Below are positions 54,709-64,000 of a stretch of DNA of 64,000 nt, piece after piece. The notes under the pieces were generated by a model. That model had not been told where the DNA came from and did no database searches. It was given only the letters and a program-made list of their open reading frames with translations. How positions within the stretch are numbered: the stretch's first letter is position 1; each line of letters starts with the position of its first letter. This DNA is from Paraglaciecola mesophila. Its GTDB lineage: Bacteria; Pseudomonadota; Gammaproteobacteria; Enterobacterales; Alteromonadaceae. The stretch is taken from the NCBI RefSeq assembly GCF_009906955.1, contig NZ_CP047656.1:2875001-2939000 (forward strand), given 5' to 3'. The position numbers and the translations under genes were made by a program.

Positions 54709-57156
54709 TTAAAATGACAATTCGAAACGCTTCCACACTCCGTCATCAAGTTTGCTGGGTAATGCAGGGTAAAGTTCTTCTTCAAGTACTGGCTTGGAAA
54801 TATAGTAGCCTTGAGCTATATCGCAACGCATGGTACTTAAGGTGCTTAGCTGTTGCTCGGTTTCAACACCTTCTGCAACAACCTTCATTCCTAGCTTTCG
54901 AACCATGGCAACAGTGGATTTTACAATTTGTTTATCTGCACTACTGTTTTCCATGCCAGCGATAAAGCTTCGATCGATTTTAATGATATCCACGGGCAAT
55001 TGGGATAAATACGCGAGTGACGAATAGCCAGTACCAAAATCATCAATGGAAAAGCTAAAGCCAAGGGCTTTTAGTTGATGCATGATGCCCTTGGTTTGTT
55101 CGATGTCGGCAACAACAGTACGTTCCGTCAACTCTAGCTCAATTTGGTCAGCTCCCTGTTCACTTAGCGCTAATTGCTCACGCATAAAGTTGATGAGATT
55201 TGGATCTAAAAACTGGCTAGCAGACAAATTTACCGCAATGCGATAGCCGCTCATCCCCAGGCTCTCTAGGTGAGCCAAAATACTAAACGCACGCTTGATC
55301 CCCCAATAACCTAGGGTAATCATGCTCTCTGAATTTTCCATAATAGGGATAAATTCGTCTGGCATAATGTAACCACTTTTCGGGTGAAGCCAGCGAATTA
55401 GCGCCTCGAATCCAACCAGTTTGCCTGTATTAATATCAATTTGTGCTTGTAATGCGAATTTAAACTGCTCTTGCAACAGCGCATCTCGAACATCATGCTC
55501 GATCTCAATATGTCGCATTACTTGGGTGCTCATTCCCTCATTGAACAAGGTGTAACGGTCACCACCAGCATCTTTCGACGCATACATCGCAATATCAGCT
55601 TGGCGCACTAAGTCATCTACCGTGACATTTTGCCCATCGCATGAAGTGATCCCTAAACTTACTGATGTGTAAAAGCGCTGAGCACCTATTTCCACTGACT
55701 CGCGAAACTTAGCAACTAACTTTTCCGCTAAGGTAATGCCATTACTGACCTCATCGATTTCCTGCAACACGATGACAAACTCATCTCCACCAAAACGGCT
55801 GACCACGTCTGACTCTCGCAAATTACTGCGTAATCGCTCGGCGGCCGCGATTAAAAATTCGTCTCCAATTCCATGACCGTAGCTATCATTGATTTTACGG
55901 AAGTTATCAAAGTCTAATAAAATAACCACAAGTGGCCCTGGTGTGCGCGATAAAGCCGCAATTTTTTTTCGCAACACAAAGTTAAGCATGTTGCGATTGG
56001 GCAGTCCCGTGAGTCGGTCATACATGGCGATGTTTTCCAATTCACGCGTGTTCTGTTCTATTTTTCCATCCATGGATTCTAACTGTTCACCCAACAAATT
56101 AGTCGAATGTTGTACGTCATCTATCTCATCTAAAAACAGTCGACTACGTGTAAACTGTAAGGTATTAAACTCGTCATATTTTTTTTGTGCTAATAACGGT
56201 AAACGTTTCGCAACGATGAGCAAGCGCCTACGCAAGCGCTCCGCCATGACAAAAAAGGTTAAAATGCACAATATAACTGTGATGGCAGAGATTATAATCA
56301 CTCCGTTTTGATAACTTTCGTGTCTGGCCCACTCATCACTGATATCGTGCACAGTCAATAGATAAGCACTGTCAGCTTGAGTGTCATCAACAGGCAATAA
56401 ATTGATTAAGTACGCTTGTTGACCCATGACTAAGCGATACCCTTTGTCCAACACCGTATCAAGTGTGACTGTTTCAGGGATTAACTTGAGTAATGCGCTA
56501 AGTTCTTGTCGCTTAATGTAGGAAATCGGTGGCTGTATTTGAGAGTCACGAAGCGCAGTAGCGGTGGAGGTTTTATCACTCGCCACTAACGCTAATTCAG
56601 CCAATGTAGAACGATTCAGAGCAGCCATCATTTCCAGTAAAGATGTAGTGGCGGTCAACACCAGAAGCTCGCCACTGGCAGATAGAATAGGCATACTAAT
56701 CAAATGAAAGCATGATTGTTTACACAAAATATTGGTGACAGAGGATTGACTAACTAGGGTTTGCTGAACACTGGCCTTCACATAATCAGGCACATGCTGA
56801 TGGTTTGCGAATATTACGCCTTGCTGATGGTTAAATAACCAGAGATTATTCACTTGCCAATTTAGCTGTAAATAGTCAAATTCCTCGCGAATAAACTCAG
56901 CGGTTGCCTGCGGGTTATCTGTGATATCTTCATGCAAATGAATAAACGATTCAAACCACAGCTCAATCCGACTACTAAGCATCTCTCGAATAAGATGCAT
57001 TTGACTTAAATCTCTATCATGCAGCGCTTGGTGCTGACTTAAATAATCTTGGTTATTTTTGTCAATCCAGATGAATGTCAAAAGGACACTGGCAATCAAT
57101 AAAAAACCGATCAGCAGACCCATGATCTTCCATGGCAAGCTAACAAATATACGCAT
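54709..57156 (-). CDS. Membrane GGDEF-EAL cyclic-di-GMP protein
   Basis: Protein of about 815 aa. Two membrane helices (LLIGFLLIASVLLTFIWIDK and VIIISAITVILCILTFFVMA) enclose a periplasmic sensor of about 230 aa. A GGDEF domain (LTGLPNRNMLNFVLRKK, RFGGDEFVIVL) and an EAL domain follow with intact motifs (FEALIRWLHP, AVNLSASQFLD, LELTERTVV, DDFGTGYSSL, VVAEGVETEQQ), so both synthesis and hydrolysis are possible. ATG 57154-57156 lies 2 bp after the stop of the barrel gene upstream. It is the third gene of a putative operon with a PstS-like protein and a barrel. Confidence 0.9.
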   Translation of the reverse strand: MRIFVSLPWKIMGLLIGFLLIASVLLTFIWIDKNNQDYLSQHQALHDRDLSQMHLIREMLSSRIELWFESFIHLHEDITDNPQATAEFIREEFDYLQLNWQVNNLWLFNHQQGVIFANHQHVPDYVKASVQQTLVSQSSVTNILCKQSCFHLISMPILSASGELLVLTATTSLLEMMAALNRSTLAELALVASDKTSTATALRDSQIQPPISYIKRQELSALLKLIPETVTLDTVLDKGYRLVMGQQAYLINLLPVDDTQADSAYLLTVHDISDEWARHESYQNGVIIISAITVILCILTFFVMAERLRRRLLIVAKRLPLLAQKKYDEFNTLQFTRSRLFLDEIDDVQHSTNLLGEQLESMDGKIEQNTRELENIAMYDRLTGLPNRNMLNFVLRKKIAALSRTPGPLVVILLDFDNFRKINDSYGHGIGDEFLIAAAERLRSNLRESDVVSRFGGDEFVIVLQEIDEVSNGITLAEKLVAKFRESVEIGAQRFYTSVSLGITSCDGQNVTVDDLVRQADIAMYASKDAGGDRYTLFNEGMSTQVMRHIEIEHDVRDALLQEQFKFALQAQIDINTGKLVGFEALIRWLHPKSGYIMPDEFIPIMENSESMITLGYWGIKRAFSILAHLESLGMSGYRIAVNLSASQFLDPNLINFMREQLALSEQGADQIELELTERTVVADIEQTKGIMHQLKALGFSFSIDDFGTGYSSLAYLSQLPVDIIKIDRSFIAGMENSSADKQIVKSTVAMVRKLGMKVVAEGVETEQQLSTLSTMRCDIAQGYYISKPVLEEELYPALPSKLDDGVWKRFELSF

Positions 57157-57158
57157 CG

Positions 57159-58340
57159 TTAAAACCAATAAATAATTTGCAGCGCCCAAATATCCCAATA
57201 CTTGGAATCATTGGCCACAGTATTAGGAATAAAAACAGGTGCTAAACGCGCACGCCCTTTCACTTTATGAAACTCGCCTCGAACTCGCCAGTTGTTGGCA
57301 AAATCCCAAGACGCACCCAGTGTAAGTTGATCGCGAAAAGCAAAATAGGCTGGAATAGCCCCACCACTTGCTTGGTGATATCGAGTACCGTTTCTATCGC
57401 GGTTATCAGCATCGAAGGTGTCAAATCGGGCAAGTAAGGTTACATCAGGGTGGACAAATAATCGGCCTTGCACATACACGCCTTCAGCGACGGCATCTGC
57501 ATCACGCTGATTGGAGAAAAAACCTTGGAAATCACTCTTTTCACGCATAGCTTCGGCGTTAATATCCCAATATTCAGCACTGTACGACAGGCTAAGCATA
57601 AATCGTTCTAGGGCGACTTCCCCATCCGCAAAAATATCGTTGTCACCAGCGTTGTAGCTAAAATCTGTTCTTAGCATACTTCCACCTATTGATAACCCAG
57701 TCCCTAAAGGACTAAATAAAACGCTAAACTGCGTATCAAAATCATGCTTAAGTTTACCCGTCGCCAACCCTGACATTAAGTTTTCAGTTTGTTCTTGCTT
57801 GATTTGGGTGTTGCCATAGCTCCAACGAATATCCCATTCACCAAGAGAATTATGGTGCTGAGCGATCAGAGAAATACCATCGCTGCCCAAGGATGCATTG
57901 CGAAACGCATCAAAGTAGGATGATTGAGGGAGCACTATTGAGGGCATAGTATGCGGCACGTCTCGGGTGGCGGAATATAACCAATGATAATTCTTGTACC
58001 GGCCAAAGTGAGCGTTGATGTTCCAGCGCTGCGAGTTAAGCACTTGATAATCAAGAAACAAATAATCGATGCGCACTCCTTCATCAAAGCGATTACCGCC
58101 ATTGATGTATATCCCTTGAGCTGACACCCGTAATTTTTGATTGATACGATACGAGGTGTTCAGGCCTACTTCGGTTAATCGGTACGACACCTCACCGTCA
58201 TCATTAATATAATTGCTATCGCTAGACTGAATGACACCCTGGGCACCAAACCCGTGCCACACAAGGTCGCCGGCACGGGCAACCCCTGGAAGTGTCAAAC
58301 TAATGAGGAATAAGAGAAGTAACACGTTTTTTTGCATCAT
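57159..58340 (-). CDS. Outer-membrane beta-barrel protein of unknown function
   Basis: Protein of 393 aa with a signal peptide (NVLLLLFLISLTLPGVARA). The mature part shows alternating hydrophobic/aromatic strands and ends in LQIIYWF with a terminal Phe, the usual signal for barrel insertion. I see no TonB plug or known porin signature. It begins 2 bp after the PstS-like gene and is followed after 2 bp by a GGDEF-EAL gene, which suggests co-expression and a shared role in sensing or ligand passage. Confidence 0.8.
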   Translation of the reverse strand: MMQKNVLLLLFLISLTLPGVARAGDLVWHGFGAQGVIQSSDSNYINDDGEVSYRLTEVGLNTSYRINQKLRVSAQGIYINGGNRFDEGVRIDYLFLDYQVLNSQRWNINAHFGRYKNYHWLYSATRDVPHTMPSIVLPQSSYFDAFRNASLGSDGISLIAQHHNSLGEWDIRWSYGNTQIKQEQTENLMSGLATGKLKHDFDTQFSVLFSPLGTGLSIGGSMLRTDFSYNAGDNDIFADGEVALERFMLSLSYSAEYWDINAEAMREKSDFQGFFSNQRDADAVAEGVYVQGRLFVHPDVTLLARFDTFDADNRDRNGTRYHQASGGAIPAYFAFRDQLTLGASWDFANNWRVRGEFHKVKGRARLAPVFIPNTVANDSKYWDIWALQIIYWF

Positions 58341-58341
58341 C

Positions 58342-58794
58342 TTACCCCTCTTTACTAATTTTTAATTCGCGCATACCAGGCGGTATCGAACCTGAAATGA
58401 CATAACCAATAGCACCAGGCTCTTGACTCACCATATTGATCATATCTTGGCTATCATTCACCAAAATCGGTTTCTCTCCTAACCCTGAATAGGCCAATTT
58501 ATTCCACATTCTTTCTAGTTGATAAGGAAACATGCCGAGCACATTTTTGCAAAAGTGCTGATGAACAGGGTCTTGCTCGTGCAATACATACACTTTAATT
58601 GCTGAGCCATCTTCCCAGGTTGTTTGGCGCATTGAAAAAATCCAACGCACACGGCTCTCACTTAAAGAGTTGACACTGACGTTATCGTTCACAATTACGC
58701 GTACTTTAGCTTGATCAGCGTAAGTATGGTGTACCCCAAATAGCATCACTAGAGCGAGCAACAGGCGACAGCCGATGCGGTGAATATTCAGCAA
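58342..58794 (-). CDS. Small PstS-like periplasmic protein
   Basis: Protein of 150 aa with a signal peptide (LLLALVMLFGVHHTYA). It resembles one lobe of PstS-type phosphate-binding proteins: NSLSESRVRWIFSMRQTTW ahead of DGSAIKVYVLHEQD, and NMVSQEPGAIGYVISGS near the end, but it is about half the usual length. It is the first gene of a three-gene unit with a barrel and a membrane GGDEF-EAL protein; no pst transporter is present. It may serve as a ligand-presenting sensor partner. Confidence 0.75.
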   Translation of the reverse strand: MLNIHRIGCRLLLALVMLFGVHHTYADQAKVRVIVNDNVSVNSLSESRVRWIFSMRQTTWEDGSAIKVYVLHEQDPVHQHFCKNVLGMFPYQLERMWNKLAYSGLGEKPILVNDSQDMINMVSQEPGAIGYVISGSIPPGMRELKISKEG

Positions 58795-59023
58795 AAAATA
58801 CTCCTAATTAAATACCATTTTCTGTGAGTCAAAAAACAACTGAACGCACAACTCCTTGTAATTTGAATAAGTTTCAGAGTAAGTATTACTTGTTATTGCC
58901 TTTTATTACAGGAAATTTTTTATCCTATTCAAGGTATTGCACGTACTTCAATGCTCTCAAGCTTAGTCGAAAATCAACGAAATACTGTTAAAATGCCAGC
59001 TGAACCTATTTGATGGTAATAAG

Positions 59024-60325
59024 ATGACGTCCAGTTTCACTCCCAATACAAACGAAATTTTAAGCCTATGGGCTTACACCTTGCTACTGAGTATTTTGTT
59101 ACCCTTTGTGTTTTTACATTTTTGTTTTCAATACTTCACTAAAAAAACCACCTCCCCAGGGGCTCGAATTCAGCGATTCGGTGTGAACTTGCGTACAGCT
59201 GAAACGGGCGGGTTACTATTTCACTGTGTATCAGTAGGAGAAGTGGTTGCGGCAGCGAACGTAATAAACGCTATTCGCCAGCTTCATCCTTCTATCCCTG
59301 TGACCATTACAACCACCACGGCTACAGGTGCTAAACAAGTGACTAGTTTGTTTAAAGACACAGTAACTCACTGCTATTTACCGTTAGATTTACCCTGGAT
59401 GATGAGTCGTTTACTCAAGCAAGCAGCGCCTGCTCACGTCATCATTACCGAAGTGGAACTTTGGCCAAATATGATTGACCAATGTTGGCGTAAGGGGGTC
59501 CCTGTATCAGTAATTAATGCGCGTATGACCAGTAACTCTATGCGTAGCTACGCAAAAATTTCAGCACTTTTTAACCCAATGCTACACAAACTGTATAAAA
59601 TTTGTGCGCAAGGTGAGCGCGATTTCAAAAACTATCAACAACTTCGCACCCCAAAACAAACATTACTACTGACCAATAATATTAAGTTTGAACAAACGGT
59701 TCTCCCTGACGTCCACCAGCTAGCGAGTGAGTTTGCTCAAATGTTTAATATTGCTGGCCGAGCCATAGTTGTTGCGGGTAGTTCTCATGCTCCGGAAGAA
59801 TCGGTCCTGCTAGAAGCACATAAAACCGTGCTTCAACAGTATCCTAAAACGCTCCTTATCATTGTACCTCGTCATCCCCAGCGCTTTGACGAGGTTTATC
59901 AAATTTGCCAGTCAAGTGGTTTACGCTGCATGCGCAGCTCTGATCAAATCCCATGTGACGAAAACACGCAAATTTTGTTAGTCGATGAAATGGGCAAACT
60001 ACAGGCCTTATATGCACTGGCAACGATCGCCTTTGTCGGGGGCAGCATTGCTGATAGGGGAGGACACAATGCGCTGGAACCAGCCGCATTTGCCGTGCCA
60101 ATTTTAATGGGACCTTATCGCTATAACAATCCAGCTATATGCCAAGTACTTAGGGATGGCGGCGCATTATTTGAAGTAAATAATGCACAGCAAGTCAGTT
60201 GCAATGTATTGCAATGGTTAGATGATGATGCGTCTCGAACACGCGCAGGGCAAGCCGGAAAACAGGTTTTACAAGAAAACAGTGGCGCTGTGTACGCCAC
60301 CTTAGAGGCGTTAGGTTTTAGCTAA
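59024..60325 (+). CDS. waaA: 3-deoxy-D-manno-octulosonic acid transferase
   Basis: Kdo transferase of 433 aa that adds Kdo to lipid A at the inner membrane. N-terminal anchor helix (AYTLLLSILLPFVFLHFCFQ), then VSVGEVVAAANVINAIRQ, TTTTATGAKQV, THCYLPLDLPW, EVELWPNMIDQCWRKGVPV and the nucleotide-binding GGSIADRGGHNALEPAAFAV. It is convergent with a glycosyltransferase gene. Confidence 0.95.
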   Translation: MTSSFTPNTNEILSLWAYTLLLSILLPFVFLHFCFQYFTKKTTSPGARIQRFGVNLRTAETGGLLFHCVSVGEVVAAANVINAIRQLHPSIPVTITTTTATGAKQVTSLFKDTVTHCYLPLDLPWMMSRLLKQAAPAHVIITEVELWPNMIDQCWRKGVPVSVINARMTSNSMRSYAKISALFNPMLHKLYKICAQGERDFKNYQQLRTPKQTLLLTNNIKFEQTVLPDVHQLASEFAQMFNIAGRAIVVAGSSHAPEESVLLEAHKTVLQQYPKTLLIIVPRHPQRFDEVYQICQSSGLRCMRSSDQIPCDENTQILLVDEMGKLQALYALATIAFVGGSIADRGGHNALEPAAFAVPILMGPYRYNNPAICQVLRDGGALFEVNNAQQVSCNVLQWLDDDASRTRAGQAGKQVLQENSGAVYATLEALGFS

Positions 60326-60341
60326 AACCGCAAAATGAGCT

Positions 60342-61418
60342 TTACTGCAAGCTTCTAAACAAATCGATCAAGGCTGTCGCTTCACGCTCTACCGTGTAAT
60401 GCGCTAACACCCGTTCGCGTCCTGCCAAACCTTTTTCCTTTAACACGTCAGGATCAGATAATAGCGAGTCCATTTTAGCCGTCACTGCTGGCAGGTCATT
60501 GACAGGCACGACATGGCCGTCAACGTCTTCACGGATAATTTCTTCCCATGCACCAGCTTGGGTTGCTAATACAGCAGCACTGCAACTCATGGCTTCAAGC
60601 ACAGTCAGACCGAACCCTTCGTTATCACTCAAGGCAGACACCATAGATAACGCACTAAAAATCGGTGGAATACGCTCAAATGGCAATTCACCAGTAAAAA
60701 TAATCCGTTCGCTCAGGCCCGCCTTATCAATTTTTGCTTTGAGTTCGTCTACAAACTCTTGGTGACTAGAAGAAATAGCGCCCACCACAACAGCGGTGTA
60801 ATCAGGATATTTAGGCAATACTTCAATACACGCATCTACAAACAGATGAACCCCTTTTTGTTTACGGACACGGCCTAAAATACCAATGCCGTACTTACCG
60901 CCGTACCCCAACTCTTGCCAAGCTTGCGCTTTATTGCTCGCGGGAGCGAAGTTTTCAATTTGAATACCGTGGGGAATAATAGCATCTGGCGGATCAGCCA
61001 AGTATTTAGCCGATGACTTACTAATGGCGACGACAGCATCCATCTGCCGCGTAAGCCATAAGGTAGAGCCTGAGCGATAACGCTGCGCTGCAGAACTAAA
61101 CACCATTTTGATTTTGGCGCCAAATACATATTTAAGCAGCACAGCTTGGATCATTTCATCCACTCGGCGAGCGTGAAAAATACGGTACTTCCCGTTGCTT
61201 AATGGCTTGCGGCACATTTTGACTACCTGCCAAAAAGTCATCGCTTGGCTTGGGTCAGGTAAATAATGCTTCCCCATGACACGCAAATTAATCAACTTTT
61301 GTTGATAGGACATGACCTGCAACATGGTTGAGGTTACACCTGAAAAATTTGAATTCGAATTTCCCAGAATCAACTCAACTTCATCTTGCTTATTAATTTT
61401 CGTCACATCATGCTCCAT
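60342..61418 (-). CDS. GT4-type glycosyltransferase, probably LPS core
   Basis: Enzyme of 358 aa with a GT-B fold. The C-terminal half shows GILGRVRKQKGVHLFVDAC, IIFTGELPFERIPPIFSALS and the GT4 donor-binding NEGFGLTVLEAMSCSAAVLA, then VPVNDLPAVTAKM. No membrane helix. Its position between waaA and kdkA points to assembly of the lipopolysaccharide inner core; the sugar is unknown. It begins near 61418 and is divergent from kdkA. Confidence 0.85.
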   Translation of the reverse strand: MEHDVTKINKQDEVELILGNSNSNFSGVTSTMLQVMSYQQKLINLRVMGKHYLPDPSQAMTFWQVVKMCRKPLSNGKYRIFHARRVDEMIQAVLLKYVFGAKIKMVFSSAAQRYRSGSTLWLTRQMDAVVAISKSSAKYLADPPDAIIPHGIQIENFAPASNKAQAWQELGYGGKYGIGILGRVRKQKGVHLFVDACIEVLPKYPDYTAVVVGAISSSHQEFVDELKAKIDKAGLSERIIFTGELPFERIPPIFSALSMVSALSDNEGFGLTVLEAMSCSAAVLATQAGAWEEIIREDVDGHVVPVNDLPAVTAKMDSLLSDPDVLKEKGLAGRERVLAHYTVEREATALIDLFRSLQ

Positions 61419-61547
61419 AGTTAATGCTTACTCACTTGGTTAATATTATTCATTACACGGGTTGTACTGCCACTTAGTGCATAAGCTCGCATTCAAGGGT
61501 GATACAGGTATACACTATGCCAAATTTTGCAACGCACTTTGGGTTAA

Positions 61548-62267
61548 ATGCCAAACATTCAGCAAACATCGACAGATCGCAGCACCATTATATTTGATGC
61601 TGAAATATTCGCAGCCCCTGATTTAGATATTTTTGATGGTCAATATTGGCGAGCAAAACAACAACTCACTGGCAGCGCCACAGGCCGTGGCACTACGTAT
61701 TTTTTTGAACATAGCGGGAATGAATACGTATTACGTCATTATCGCCGCGGGGGCTTAATCGGTAAATTGATCAAAGACAGTTACTTTTACAGAGGGCTGT
61801 CACGCACTAGGGCGTGGCGGGAATTTACCCTTCTTGAACAAATGCATCGTCTTGGGTTACCGGTACCTGAACCCATTGCAGCTCAAGTTACACGACATAA
61901 CGTGATGTACAAAGGGGATATCATCATCAAACGTATTCCTAACAGTCGTGACATGTTCAGTTTTTTGTGTGATGCCCCCCAACCGGATACTACATGGCAG
62001 GCCATAGGAGCCTGTATTCGACAATTCCACGACCACAATGTTTACCACCATGACTTAAATATTCACAACGTTATGCTCGACGATGAAGGGAAAATTTGGC
62101 TTATCGATTTCGATAAATGTGCCATTCACGCCAGTAATAATTGGAAGATGGCAAATTTAGATCGCCTACTGCGCTCACTACACAAAGAACAAAACAAGCA
62201 ACAGACCTTTTACTTCAATGAGCAAAACTGGCAGACATTATTAACTGCATACGGCGAACCAGCGTAG
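61548..62267 (+). CDS. kdkA: 3-deoxy-D-manno-octulosonic acid kinase
   Basis: Kinase-like protein of 239 aa that phosphorylates lipid A-linked Kdo. Kinase-fold motifs: GRGTTYFFEHSGNEYVLRHY with the ATP-binding Lys replaced by Arg as is usual in KdkA, then RRGGLIGKLIKDSYF, the catalytic loop NVYHHDLNIHNVMLDDEG and the metal-binding WLIDFDKCAI. It fits with waaA upstream. Confidence 0.93.
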   Translation: MPNIQQTSTDRSTIIFDAEIFAAPDLDIFDGQYWRAKQQLTGSATGRGTTYFFEHSGNEYVLRHYRRGGLIGKLIKDSYFYRGLSRTRAWREFTLLEQMHRLGLPVPEPIAAQVTRHNVMYKGDIIIKRIPNSRDMFSFLCDAPQPDTTWQAIGACIRQFHDHNVYHHDLNIHNVMLDDEGKIWLIDFDKCAIHASNNWKMANLDRLLRSLHKEQNKQQTFYFNEQNWQTLLTAYGEPA

Positions 62268-62393
62268 TGACGTTACGCTGCTACTGTGCTGCGAATTGAT
62301 ATGATGAATAGTCATTACAAAGCAGATTACAATCTAACCTTGAATTGTTACACTCGATTTTTTGACACTCGCCGATTAGGATTGAATAAATAG

Positions 62394-63797
62394 ATGTCAC
62401 GTTATTGGATACTCGGCTGTTTGCTGATCGCGTCACAGGGATGGGCGAAGGGTCTATCACCCTATCTTCCTCTGCAAATTTCCCCCGAAATTGAATCTCA
62501 AATAGAGAAGGTAATGGCACTCACACCTGGCGCCCCTCTTACCAAACCCTATAAAGCGGCCGATGTTATGCGCCGAAACGAATTAATTGCGACGCGCTTT
62601 CCTGAACTTCATCGCTCTGTAGATGCTTACTTAGCACGATTTAAAGACACATTAGCCTTGACCCATGTTAGTGCATCGGTGTCTGTAGGTGAGGACGAAA
62701 GTAGCCCGATACCGAATCAAAGAGGTATCAGGCGCGACTCGAGCTATCAGGTTTCAGCTTCTGGAGTAGCCTTTATCTCGCCCTATGCATACGTGGCTGG
62801 TGGTGCTGTATATGCCGATGGCGAAGATGCCGTTTTATATAACACCCATGTTGCCTTCGGGTATGAATATGCGCAAATCGAAGCAGGCTATCGAGAGCAC
62901 TGGTTCTCGCCTATGCAGGATTCAGCGCTACTTAGCAGTACCAATGCTAAACCTAGCGTGTCCGTTACGGTTAGCAATGCTACCCCTATCACCGACTGGG
63001 ATATTCGCTATGAAGTGTTTTACGCGAAGCTCGATGACACCTTAGGCATTAGCCAACAAGGTGAGCTTTTTAATGGCGAACCCAACTTGTTGGGGGTGCA
63101 CCTCAGTGTATCCCCTGTTGAAGCTTGGACCATAGGCTACAGCCGCACACTAAAATATGCTGGAACTAATAACAACTTAAGTCTTGGCGATGCATTTCAG
63201 GATCTACTTAGCCCCTCTGGTGAAGACATATCTCCTAGCCTTAATCCACAAGCGCTTGCCAGTGACCAAAAAACAGCTATCTCTAGCAAGATAAACCTGC
63301 CTTTTGCGTTTCCTGTATCTGTGTACGGTGAGCTCGCTTTTGACCATGCTCCAGAGGTTAACGAGCAAGAAACAGATGACAAAGCACTTGCGTTTGGAGT
63401 CTATTTCCCTATGGTAACCAACAACATATCCTTACGTTATGAATTCGCTCGATTAGACGAACTTTTCTACCAGTCCGAGTTTTATACCGCAGGTTATACC
63501 AATGAAGGACAATCGCTTGGTCACTGGGCAGGAGATATTTTCTCCTTGCAAGAGCAAGTACAAAAAACAACACATTCTTTGAATATGAATTGGAGATTCG
63601 CATCTGATCAGGTTATCGATGTGACACTAAGAAGTGCAGACGGCGATTCTAATTCCAACGCACAACAAGCATTTAAAGAGCTAACAGTTCGCTATAGCTA
63701 CGCAACACAATACGGTTTCTGGGGCCTTGATCTTGATGTAGGCGAAGACCGTTTTGGTGAACAATTTAAACGAGTAAGTGCATTTTACCGCTGGTAA
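62394..63797 (+). CDS. Wzi-like capsule assembly outer-membrane protein
   Basis: Protein of 467 aa with a signal peptide (YWILGCLLIASQGWA). An N-terminal helical part (SPEIESQIEKVMALTPGAPLT, then DVMRRNELIATRFPELHRSV) is followed by a barrel with many amphipathic strands and a terminal Trp (VSAFYRW). This layout and ASVSVGEDESSPIPNQRGIR fit the Wzi/capsule-assembly family, which binds surface polysaccharide in the outer membrane. Family assignment is by overall shape and is moderately certain. It lies 48 bp before coaD, on the same strand. Confidence 0.78.
   Translation: MSRYWILGCLLIASQGWAKGLSPYLPLQISPEIESQIEKVMALTPGAPLTKPYKAADVMRRNELIATRFPELHRSVDAYLARFKDTLALTHVSASVSVGEDESSPIPNQRGIRRDSSYQVSASGVAFISPYAYVAGGAVYADGEDAVLYNTHVAFGYEYAQIEAGYREHWFSPMQDSALLSSTNAKPSVSVTVSNATPITDWDIRYEVFYAKLDDTLGISQQGELFNGEPNLLGVHLSVSPVEAWTIGYSRTLKYAGTNNNLSLGDAFQDLLSPSGEDISPSLNPQALASDQKTAISSKINLPFAFPVSVYGELAFDHAPEVNEQETDDKALAFGVYFPMVTNNISLRYEFARLDELFYQSEFYTAGYTNEGQSLGHWAGDIFSLQEQVQKTTHSLNMNWRFASDQVIDVTLRSADGDSNSNAQQAFKELTVRYSYATQYGFWGLDLDVGEDRFGEQFKRVSAFYRW

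Positions 63798-64000
<203 letters not shown>

Overview
The window looks like chromosomal DNA of a marine gammaproteobacterium of the order Alteromonadales. A Paraglaciecola/Glaciecola or Pseudoalteromonas atlantica-like species is my best guess. The basis is the housekeeping gene set (prmA, accBC, aroQ, arcA, rep, ubiA/ubiC/ubiK, trmB-rsmC, mutY-yggX, glpEG, kbl-tdh, waaA, kdkA, coaD), a moderate GC content, and many exported, c-di-GMP and TonB-type proteins. This is inference from gene content; no database search was possible.

Layout. 1-5.5 kb: end of a sucrose-type utilisation locus (LacI regulator and CscB-like permease), a periplasmic dienelactone hydrolase, a permease relic, a lipoprotein and an MFS carrier. 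5.6-8.7 kb: a TonB receptor with a His-rich N-terminus behind a promoter that resembles copper-responsive MerR/CueR promoters, followed by about 1 kb of non-coding DNA packed with small hairpins. 8.7-14.6 kb: paired acyl-CoA dehydrogenases, a divergent AraC-type regulator with an inverted repeat between them, and a MoxR/VWA pair. 14.7-19.7 kb: a 38-codon membrane peptide, ohr/ohrR with palindromic operators, an unrecognised 423-aa protein, a nucleoside hydrolase and an HxlR regulator. 19.7-29.5 kb: prmA, a MATE pump, accC-accB-aroQ, acpH, upp, an exported hydrolase, dsbD and fxsA. 29.6-38.3 kb: arcA, a histidine kinase, glgA, rsmC/trmB, a hydrolase, mutY and yggX. 38.4-39.1 kb: tRNA-Phe with its promoter and terminator, followed by about 2.5 tandem copies of a 218-bp repeat that begins in the terminator. 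39.5-44.7 kb: a dehalogenase/epoxide-hydrolase-like protein, an exported ATP-dependent DNA ligase, cytochrome c5 and a GAF-GAF-GGDEF-degenerate-EAL protein. 44.7-54.6 kb: rep, ubiK, a chemoreceptor, ubiC-ubiA, a FliL-like protein and kbl-tdh-glpE-glpG. 54.7-58.8 kb: a three-gene unit of a PstS-like protein, an outer-membrane barrel and a GGDEF-EAL protein. 59.0-64.0 kb: lipopolysaccharide genes (waaA, a glycosyltransferase, kdkA), a Wzi-like barrel and the start of coaD.

The most unusual signal is not a protein. It is a mosaic of tiny self-complementary units at 7.84-8.69 kb. Several share a loop or core (GAA, GCA, ATGGAT, or an 8-base NGCTGTTG loop) while their stems differ in sequence yet stay complementary. 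The ATGGAT units recur inside the 218-bp tandem repeat after tRNA-Phe, and the last copy of that repeat stops in the middle of one such unit. Other points worth checking are the CueR-like promoter, the PstS-like/barrel/GGDEF-EAL operon, the paired dehydrogenases with complementary losses, and the uncharacterised 423-aa protein.
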